From assembly GCA_035541015.1 (NCBI GenBank), contig DATLFM010000093.1, positions 1 through 37,069 of the forward strand: a stretch of 37,069 nucleotides of DNA. The letters are read 5' to 3'. Shown piece after piece: positions 32,031 to 37,069 of this stretch. Within the stretch, counting starts at the first letter, position 1; every line of letters begins with the position of its first letter. The notes under the pieces were generated by a model. It was not told the origin of the DNA and made no database searches. It worked only from the letters and a program-made list of their open reading frames with translations. Source of the stretch: Candidatus Thermoplasmatota archaeon (GTDB taxonomy: Archaea; Thermoplasmatota; SW-10-69-26; JACQPN01; JAIVGT01). Position numbers and translations under genes: made by a program.

Positions 32031-32055
32031 GGGAAACCCCTACGCGGGGTTTCCC
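32031..32055 (-). terminator. Hairpin downstream of tRNA-His
   Basis: GGGAAACCCC (32031-32040) and GGGGTTTCCC (32046-32055) form a perfect 10-bp stem with loop TACGC, 16 bases after the tRNA 3' end. There is no strong T-run, so its role as a terminator or processing signal is uncertain. Confidence 0.5.
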
Positions 32056-32070
32056 GGACCCTTCCCCAAG

Positions 32071-32143
32071 GGCCCGGGCCGGGAATTGAACCCGGATCCA
32101 GGGATCCACAGTCCCCGAGGATAACCACTACCCCACCCAGGCC
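32071..32143 (-). tRNA. tRNA-His (anticodon GTG)
   Basis: The minus strand forms a full cloverleaf: acceptor GCCTGGG/CCCGGGC with one G-U pair, anticodon stem GGGGA/TCCCT with loop CTGTGGA giving GTG, and T-arm CCGGG-TTCAATT-CCCGG. The hallmark tRNA-His features are encoded: G at position -1 (32143) opposite discriminator C (32071). CCA is not encoded and there is no intron. Confidence 0.95.
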
Positions 32144-32167
32144 ACAAACCAACCCGTCTCGCTCGCC

Positions 32168-32278
32168 GTCGCGGCCCTTTGGGCCGCGACTGCCGCCGCG
32201 CGGCACTCCGGGCCGCGCGGCCTGCGCTCGCTCGCGGGTTCGTTTGATCGGACTCGCTCTTCGGCGGGGCCGCCGAAG
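32168..32278 (-). other. Hairpin-rich stretch upstream of tRNA-His
   Basis: The 270 nt between tRNA-His and the Bat-like gene hold no gene. Two perfect hairpins stand out: GTCGCGGCCC/GGGCCGCGAC around TTT (32168-32190) and CTTCGGCG/CGCCGAAG around GGGC (32259-32278). Between them lies CGCGAGCGAGCGC (minus strand), akin to loops upstream of tRNA-Val. A TATA-like box at 32305-32314 points through this region to the tRNA. Confidence 0.45.
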
Positions 32279-32304
32279 TCGCGGACGACGCACGCCGCGT
32301 CGCC

Positions 32305-32314
32305 TTGAAATAGG
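32305..32314 (-). promoter_or_regulatory. Possible TATA box upstream of tRNA-His
   Basis: CCTATTTCAA on the minus strand predicts a start near 32283, leaving about 140 nt of hairpin-rich leader before the tRNA. Confidence 0.4.
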
Positions 32315-32345
32315 TTGCTACGGCGAATGCATGCTCCAAGCGGCT

Positions 32346-32381
32346 TCACGAGAAGTATCTCGCGATCACTTTTCGTTCGGC
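32346..32381 (-). pseudogene. Displaced second copy of the Bat-like gene 3' end (11 codons plus stop)
   Basis: On the minus strand this segment encodes AERKVIARYFS and TGA, the same last 11 residues and stop as the gene at 32415. It matches 33 of 36 bases, and all three differences are synonymous third positions (Lys, Arg, Phe codons). About 33 nt separate it from the real stop and include a GGGGG/CCCCC hairpin with loop GCGCAAC. It has no start. This repeats the arrangement at rpsJ (623-715). Confidence 0.8.
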
Positions 32382-32414
32382 GCTCGGGGGTCCGTTGCGC
32401 GGCCCCCCGGCGCC

Positions 32415-33107
32415 TCACGAAAAGTACCTCGCGATCACCTTTCGTTCGGCCGCCTGGAGCCGGTTATGGACCGCCGCCTTCGAGATGCCAAAGATGTTGG
32501 AGAGGTCGTCGAGGGTGACGGAGCGCGGCGTGTTGTAGAAGCCAAGCGCAAGAGCCGTCTTGATGACCTCGAGCTGCTTTTGCGTGAGCGCCTCGGCGAA
32601 GGCGCCCGTGATCTGCTGCTCGGGGTCGAAGTCGTCGATGCGGATGAGCTTGAAGTCGTCCCAGCGTCCGCCGTCCACGCCGTTCTCGTACTGCTGGAGC
32701 ATCTCGGCGAGGTCGACTTTGCCAAGGACGATGAGGCGCGTGTTGAAGTAGCCCGCCTTCACGAGGCTCGGCTGGACGATGGCCTTCTCGCCGAAGTACT
32801 CGAGGGCAAACCCGTGGGGGCTCTTTGTTTCCTTGAGCTGGTCGAGGGTCGTCGTGACGCGGAAGGAGACCGTGTCCTTGGCGGTGCGGACGACCTCGTG
32901 CGCCTTGAAAAGCGTGTCGAACTGCGACAGAAGCTCCTTGGTGGAGCCTTCGGGCGCGGCAACGGTGAGGAGGAGCTTCACGAGGCGGGTCTGGTCGTCG
33001 TAGGCGGTCTGGTTGACGAGGACCTTGCTGCCCGGGTTCTGTTCCGTGAACGCGCAAAGCGGGTAGGCGTGGCTCTTCATCTTGTACACGACTTCGGTGA
33101 GCGTCAC
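32415..33107 (-). CDS. Bacterio-opsin-activator (HTH_10) family transcription regulator
   Basis: About 230 residues from GTG 33107; ATG 33080 (MKSHAYPLCAF) would be a shorter alternative. The C-terminal 60 residues form the HTH_10 domain: LTQKQLEVIKTALALGFYNTPRSVTLDDLSNIFGISKAAVHNRL, shown by its landmarks LTxxQ, GYY-like GFYNTPR and ISKAAVHNRLQAAERK. The N-terminal 160 residues are an alpha/beta domain without Cys clusters and probably sense a ligand. Members are archaeal transcription activators or repressors. The final 11 codons recur downstream (32346-32381). A GGCTATTAACC TATA box precedes it. Confidence 0.88.
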   Translation of the reverse strand: MTLTEVVYKMKSHAYPLCAFTEQNPGSKVLVNQTAYDDQTRLVKLLLTVAAPEGSTKELLSQFDTLFKAHEVVRTAKDTVSFRVTTTLDQLKETKSPHGFALEYFGEKAIVQPSLVKAGYFNTRLIVLGKVDLAEMLQQYENGVDGGRWDDFKLIRIDDFDPEQQITGAFAEALTQKQLEVIKTALALGFYNTPRSVTLDDLSNIFGISKAAVHNRLQAAERKVIARYFS

Positions 33108-33138
33108 GGAGAACCGCCGACGGCGGAAAGGGGTAGGG

Positions 33139-33149
33139 GGTTAATAGCC
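33139..33149 (-). promoter_or_regulatory. TATA box for the Bat-like regulator
   Basis: GGCTATTAACC on the minus strand is centred about 37 nt upstream of GTG 33107. The flanking 33108-33229 intergenic stretch holds nothing else I can support. Confidence 0.55.
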
Positions 33150-33229
33150 TTAACGTGGGCTCGAACATGTTCGACAGATTCTATTCGTTGGTTGGGCCGG
33201 GAAACGGATCGCCCGCGTAGTCGGTTCGA

Positions 33230-34306
33230 TCATTCTTGGCCTTTTTCGTTCCCGCCCTCGACGCGCACAAGCTTCGTGCGTCCGGGCGCGACAAGGACGC
33301 GGATCCAGGCCGGGAACCGCGCGTCGAGCGCGGGGTCCTGCGTGTCGACCCGCAGGCAGGGAAGCCCGCGGAGCTTCTCCTCGCCGGCGGCCACGACGAG
33401 GCGGTCGGGTGGGATGCGCGCGAGCACGGCGGGGGAGAGGGGCGCGTTGCCGCGGCCGATCACGAAGCCCTGTCCTCCGATGGGCGCGACGACGAGGCCC
33501 AAGGGATCGGGCAGCGCGACGAGCTCCCGCTCGGAGGCGTCCTTGGCCACCTGCCGCCCGTCGCGCACGGCGTCGAGGCCAAGGAGCGTCGCGTCGAGGC
33601 CCATCAGACGCTTGGCGTCGTGGAGCGTGCCGCCGGGGCCCAGGATCCACGTGACGCCCGGGGAAAGCGCGTGCACGATGGCGTGCGCGACCTCCTCGTC
33701 GCCGGGGGGCGCGGGGCTTTTGCCCGGCGGCACGCGGGGCGAGGCGGGCACGCGCAGGCGCCCGGCCAGGCGAACCTCCATCCGGCCGGAGCGGATCGCG
33801 CCCTCGTCGGCGTCGAGCACGTCGCGAAGCTCGGTCCTGCCGTCCCATTCCGCGAGGATGGCCGCCGCCTCGCGGGGCGTGGGGGCAAAGCAGGCGGAAT
33901 GCATCTTGACGCCCGCGGGCACGCCGAGGGCGGGCACGCGCTCGCCGACGGCGGCGAGGACGTCCTGCGCGGTGCCGTCCCCGCCGACAAACGCGAGGAC
34001 GTCGACGGGCAATTCCGCAAGCGCGGCTGCGGCCTCGCGCGTGTCGTTGGCGCTCGTGGGCTCGGCGGGCACGTGCGCGACGATGGCGCTTGCGCCCGCC
34101 GCCTCGCAGGCGCGCTCGCCCATGGCGCCTGCGCACGTGGCGATCTCGACGTTCTCCGGGAGGGCCCGGAGGAACTCGACTGCGCGATCGCCGGCGCGCG
34201 CGACGGCGCCTCGTCGGAGGGCTTCCGCGACGGCGCCGTCCGTGCCTTTGAGCCCGACGCGGCCGCCAAGGCCCGCGACGGGGTTGACGAGAAGGCCCAC
34301 GCGCAC
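33230..34306 (-). CDS. ATP-NAD kinase/AcoX-like protein
   Basis: About 358 residues. The N-terminus GLLVNPVAGLGGRVGLKGTDG and the motif AFVGGDGTAQDVLAAVGERVPALGVPAGVKMHSACFA place it in the AcoX/NAD-kinase-like family, where GGDGT binds the nucleotide. The C-terminal half has HALSPGVTWILGPGGTLHDAKRLMGLDATLLGLDAV, also family-typical. True NAD kinase activity is plausible but several family members have no known reaction. The start is GTG 34306, about 26 nt after a weak CTTTCAAG box. It is upstream of the Bat-like gene on the same strand. Confidence 0.88.
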   Translation of the reverse strand: MRVGLLVNPVAGLGGRVGLKGTDGAVAEALRRGAVARAGDRAVEFLRALPENVEIATCAGAMGERACEAAGASAIVAHVPAEPTSANDTREAAAALAELPVDVLAFVGGDGTAQDVLAAVGERVPALGVPAGVKMHSACFAPTPREAAAILAEWDGRTELRDVLDADEGAIRSGRMEVRLAGRLRVPASPRVPPGKSPAPPGDEEVAHAIVHALSPGVTWILGPGGTLHDAKRLMGLDATLLGLDAVRDGRQVAKDASERELVALPDPLGLVVAPIGGQGFVIGRGNAPLSPAVLARIPPDRLVVAAGEEKLRGLPCLRVDTQDPALDARFPAWIRVLVAPGRTKLVRVEGGNEKGQE

Positions 34307-34410
34307 GGACGCGCAACCTCGTTTGGGCTTGAAAGCCTAGCGGCTCGCCGGCTCGTGTTCCCGCGGTTCGTCCGGCAAGGATTGTGGCGACCGGTGGAGA
34401 GGGAAGGACC

Positions 34411-34833
34411 ATGAGGTCGGGCGCAAAGGTGCTGCTCGCGTGCGCCGCGGCGGTCTCGCTGCTCGTGGTGGGCCAGTGGCAGGAGGAGAGCGCGACGACG
34501 CCTCCGGCCGACGCGCCCTTGCTTCCCAAGCCGCCGGGCGACGCGGACGCCCCGTCGCGACCCTCCGCGCGCGTCGCCGGGCCTCCGCCGCGCGACGAGC
34601 CGCCTTCGGTCCGGCCGCCCGACACGGCGCCGCCGGCGGCCGGCGGGACCGAGGATCCACCGGAAGCCCCGTCCTCGCGAGGCGGGCTCCTCGATGTCGT
34701 GAAGGGCATCGTCTTGAGCGGGGATCGCAAGGACGACGACGGCGACGACGAGCAGGACGACGAGGACGAGGAGGAGCGGGAGGAGCGCTCCGAGAGTCCC
34801 AAGTCCGGAAAGCGCGGGCGCGGCAAGCGTTGA
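34411..34833 (+). CDS. Secreted or anchored low-complexity protein
   Basis: About 140 residues. An N-terminal hydrophobic segment (AKVLLACAAAVSLLVVG) acts as signal or anchor. The rest is Pro-rich, then acidic (a run of Asp/Glu around DDGDDEQDDEDEEE) and finally basic (SGKRGRGKR). Ribosome site AAGG precedes ATG 34411. No domain is recognised. The frame shows the local third-position GC pattern but its composition makes it a moderate call. Confidence 0.5.
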   Translation: MRSGAKVLLACAAAVSLLVVGQWQEESATTPPADAPLLPKPPGDADAPSRPSARVAGPPPRDEPPSVRPPDTAPPAAGGTEDPPEAPSSRGGLLDVVKGIVLSGDRKDDDGDDEQDDEDEEEREERSESPKSGKRGRGKR

Positions 34834-34879
34834 TCCCGCTTGCGCAAGGTTCGTATGGGCAAAGGCGGGTTCGCTCGCG

Positions 34880-35323
34880 ATGCGACCGGCGGCGGCCACC
34901 CTTGCGACCGCGTTCCTTCTTCCCGCGCTTTCGGGCTGCGCGGTGCTGGACACGGTCACCGGGCCCGAGTACGCAAGCGTGGCCAAGGCGCAGGTCGCCG
35001 GCAGCTTCTCGCCGCTCAACGCGCCGGCTCGCGAGGAGGTCGTCACGTTCGAGGTGACGCCCGGCTCGACCGACCTTGCGATCCTCCTTCGCGTGACGTT
35101 CCACACGCCCGTCGTTCCTGCCCCGCCTCCCGTGCAGGGCCGCGCCGAAGCCTCGATCCGGGACCCGGCGGGCGCCGGCGAGTCGTTCGAATGGGACGCA
35201 AGCGGCGAACGGGACTTCTCGCTCCGTTCCCCGCGGACGGGCGCATGGTCCGTGCGGCTCTCCGCCACGGGCGAGGGCACCTACGAGATCCGCGCCACCG
35301 CGACGGAGCCGGTGCCGCGATGA
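34880..35323 (+). CDS. Secreted lipoprotein, unknown function
   Basis: About 147 residues. The signal ends with lipobox LSGC near residue 20. The mature part is a single beta-rich domain with SFEWDASGERDFSLRSPRTGAWSVRLSATGEGTYEIRATAT, resembling small envelope beta-sandwich domains. No catalytic motif. The stop overlaps the start of the HAD phosphatase gene (ATGA, 35320-35323), so the two are translationally coupled. Confidence 0.75.
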   Translation: MRPAAATLATAFLLPALSGCAVLDTVTGPEYASVAKAQVAGSFSPLNAPAREEVVTFEVTPGSTDLAILLRVTFHTPVVPAPPPVQGRAEASIRDPAGAGESFEWDASGERDFSLRSPRTGAWSVRLSATGEGTYEIRATATEPVPR

Positions 35324-35964
35324 GACCCCGCTTCGAGGCCGTTCTCTTCGACATGGACGGCACGCTCGTGGACCGCCACTCGAGCTGGGAATGGGTGCAC
35401 CACAGCCTCGGGATCGACAACGAGGGGGTGCTGCAGGCGTTCCTGCGGGGCGAGTTCGACGAGGTGGAGTTCGTCCGGCGCGACCTCGCCCGCTGGAAGC
35501 AGGCGGGGCTCGGGCACCGGCGCGAGCTTGAGGCCACGCTCGCGAAGCTTGCGCTCATCGACGGCGCGAAGGAACTCGTCGCCGAGCTGTCGCGCCGCGG
35601 CACGAAGACGGCCATCGTCTCGGGCGGCCTCGACATCCTGGCCAAGCGCGTGTGCGAGGAGACCGGCATCGGCGCCTACCTTGCAAACGGCGTCCTTTTC
35701 GACCACGACGGGCGGCTGCTCGACGACGGGTTCGTGAACGTGCCGGTCCTCGACAAGGGCCGGCCCATCCCCCGTCTCCTCGCGGATCTGGGCGCAACGC
35801 CCGGCCGATGCGCGGCCGTGGGCAACAGCAGCCAGGATGTCCCCATGTTCCGCGCGGCGGGCTTTGGCGTCGCCTTCAACCCGAGCGACGACGACGTCCG
35901 CAAGGCGGCCGACGTGGTGGTGGAGGAGAAGGACTTGCGCCTGCTCATCCCGATCCTGACGTGA
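35320..35964 (+). CDS. HAD-superfamily phosphatase, SerB-like
   Basis: About 214 residues. Motif I VLFDMDGTLVDRHSSW carries the nucleophile Asp and DxDxT; motif II is in AIVSGGLDILA; motif III/IV are represented by LDKGRPI and VGNSSQDVPMFRAAGFGVAF. A four-helix cap lies between motifs I and II, as in phosphoserine phosphatase. SerB-like activity is the best guess, but related HAD enzymes use other phosphate esters. Motif IV reads GNSSQD rather than GDSxxD, a conservative change. It is coupled to the lipoprotein gene upstream. Confidence 0.88.
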   Translation: MRPRFEAVLFDMDGTLVDRHSSWEWVHHSLGIDNEGVLQAFLRGEFDEVEFVRRDLARWKQAGLGHRRELEATLAKLALIDGAKELVAELSRRGTKTAIVSGGLDILAKRVCEETGIGAYLANGVLFDHDGRLLDDGFVNVPVLDKGRPIPRLLADLGATPGRCAAVGNSSQDVPMFRAAGFGVAFNPSDDDVRKAADVVVEEKDLRLLIPILT

Positions 35965-35969
35965 GCCGT

Positions 35970-37019
35970 TCAGGCGCCGACGGCGCGCTCGGAGACCTCG
36001 AGGGTCGTGGGCACCGGCGCGTCGACCGCGGAGGCCTGGTTGGGAAGCGCGCCCCAAAGCGCCGTCGCGCGGTAGCGGACCTCCTTGCCCACGCGCTCGC
36101 TCTGCACGAGGCCGGCCTCTTCGAGCTTGCGGAGGTGCCAGTGTGCCGCGGTGGGGCTCATGAGGAACTGCGCGCAGAGGGCGCGCTGGGGAACGTCCGG
36201 GTGGTCGCGGATGAACGCGCCGATTGCAAGCGCCTTGGGGTTGCGCACGGCGCCCACGGCCGCCTTGACGTCGCCGCCGAAGGCGCCCGCGGGGAAGTAC
36301 CGCCGCGCGCGGCCGGAGCGCTCGCTTGCCACGAAGCCCTGCCGCTCGAGGAGGTGCAGGTGGTAGGCGACGGCGCTTCGCGAGAGGCCCGTGCGGTCGA
36401 CGAGGTCCTGCAGGCTTGCGCCCGGCTCCGCGCGGATCGTCTCGTGGAGCTTCGAGCGCGCGTCGTGCACGAGAAGCTCCCGGCGGGAAAGGCGCGAGTA
36501 GAAGGGCATGGGAGCGGCGAGGAAGCCGCGGCGCGCGTCGCGATAGTCGATGGCGCCGCTGCTGGCCGTCGCGCCGCCGACGAGCGCGGCCGACACGAGG
36601 GGCGAGGCCACCACGGCCGCCCCGGCGGCCATGGCCAGGCTCGCGTCCAGGGGCGCCTCCGGTGACGCCGGCTGGGCGTGCGCGCGCGTCGAGGGAAGGC
36701 TCTCGGGCGCCTTGCGGGCCTCGGAAAGAAGGCCAAGCGCAGGGTCGGCGACGGGGGCGACGCGGTCGGCAAGGCCGGAGGCGGCCTGCTCGACGACGGC
36801 TCGCCGCTGGGCGACCACGCTTGTCACGTCCTGGGCCGTCGGGGCCTCGATGCGGGAGGGCAACGAGGCCTTGGGAAGGCTGCTCTCGACCACGGCGGCG
36901 GCTTGGGAGGCCACCGCGCCGGGGTTCGAGGCGATCTCCGTTGCGGCGACCGAGGGCGCCGTGAATCCGAGAATTGTCAATGCGAGCAATGCCGCAACCG
37001 CCGTTCGTACCGCCAACAT
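35970..37019 (-). CDS. Membrane-anchored protein with tandem winged-helix domains (C)
   Basis: About 349 residues from ATG 37019, preceded by GGTGG; GTG 37028 is an alternative. A signal peptide (LAVRTAVAALLALTILGFTA) leads to an Ala/Ser-rich ectodomain of about 120 residues, then a hydrophobic stretch around LAMAAGAAVVASPLVSAALV near residue 150. Two winged helices follow: ASLQDLVDRTGLSRSAVAYHLHLLERQGFV and VPQRALCAQFLMSPTAAHWHLRKLEEAGLV, the latter with a wing VRYRATALW. Architecture matches proteins A (15983) and B (26463). The ORF stops 6 nt past the HAD gene's stop in convergent orientation. The first ~50 nt upstream lie at the window edge, so its promoter is not resolved. Confidence 0.85.
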   Translation of the reverse strand: MLAVRTAVAALLALTILGFTAPSVAATEIASNPGAVASQAAAVVESSLPKASLPSRIEAPTAQDVTSVVAQRRAVVEQAASGLADRVAPVADPALGLLSEARKAPESLPSTRAHAQPASPEAPLDASLAMAAGAAVVASPLVSAALVGGATASSGAIDYRDARRGFLAAPMPFYSRLSRRELLVHDARSKLHETIRAEPGASLQDLVDRTGLSRSAVAYHLHLLERQGFVASERSGRARRYFPAGAFGGDVKAAVGAVRNPKALAIGAFIRDHPDVPQRALCAQFLMSPTAAHWHLRKLEEAGLVQSERVGKEVRYRATALWGALPNQASAVDAPVPTTLEVSERAVGA

Positions 37020-37069
37020 GCGTGCCACCGGGATGTTCCCGCTCCCGGCCCAAGACCCCCGGGTGTACC

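Noticed and set aside
1-37069. CRISPR array, insertion sequence or prophage
   Set aside because: No regularly spaced identical repeats, no transposase or phage structural genes, and no long terminal inverted repeats were seen. The short elements reported are too small to be classic insertion sequences.

Overview
The window is chromosomal DNA from a very GC-rich archaeon. The archaeal assignment is firm. It carries archaeal-type ribosomal proteins (S10, and the cluster L7Ae, S28e, L24e followed by Ndk), the ribosome-recycling ATPase ABCE1/Rli1, an archaeal RecJ-like DHH nuclease, a bacterio-opsin-activator type HTH regulator, tRNA genes without encoded CCA, and TATA boxes about 26 nt upstream of start codons, which implies several leaderless mRNAs. 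The many secreted lipoproteins, the signal-anchored winged-helix proteins and the gene mix suggest a high-GC Thermoplasmatota-like lineage. That lineage call is an inference.

Layout. 1-800: rpsJ, followed by a displaced second copy of its last 30 codons and several hairpins/terminators. 797-4144: a PepSY-like protein, a RecJ-like nuclease and ProC. 4148-8950: a three-unit GTATAC element, then a minus-strand cassette of ABC ATPase, ABC permease, a tiny unannotated peptide gene behind a perfect Shine-Dalgarno, and a radical SAM/SPASM-PqqD-M50 fusion. This looks like a complete RiPP (modified peptide) system. 9019-11965: a TraB-family protein, a site-2-protease homologue and an EamA transporter. 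11975-15230: a lipoprotein and two related surface proteins. 15394-15955: a small Cys protein, tRNA-Val(CAC) and a 270-nt hairpin array. 15983-18292: a membrane winged-helix regulator overlapping a Cys-rich secreted protein, plus two more small secreted Cys proteins. 18354-19874: ndk, rpl24e, rps28e, rpl7ae with a structured leader. 19977-24974: a PuuD-like membrane protein, a BNR-repeat lipoprotein, and a translationally coupled PPi-type phosphofructokinase/class II aldolase pair. 25055-29864: zinc ribbon, lipoprotein, secreted protein, second membrane winged-helix regulator, ABCE1, small membrane protein. 29849-32414: receptor-like Ser/Thr kinase, second GTATAC element, tRNA-His(GTG) with a hairpin-rich upstream region, and a displaced 3' end of the neighbouring Bat-like gene. 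32415-37019: Bat-like regulator, AcoX/NAD-kinase-like protein, two secreted proteins, HAD phosphatase and a third membrane winged-helix regulator.

The most notable observations are: (1) the putative archaeal RiPP cassette with a fused maturase-protease and a candidate 29-residue precursor; (2) two unrelated genes, rpsJ and the Bat-like regulator, each followed by a second copy of their own 3' end that differs only at synonymous positions and is separated by hairpins; (3) two copies of a 29-bp intergenic element with three GTATAC palindromes spaced exactly 10 bp; and (4) hairpin families shared between the rpsJ downstream region and the regions upstream of both tRNAs.
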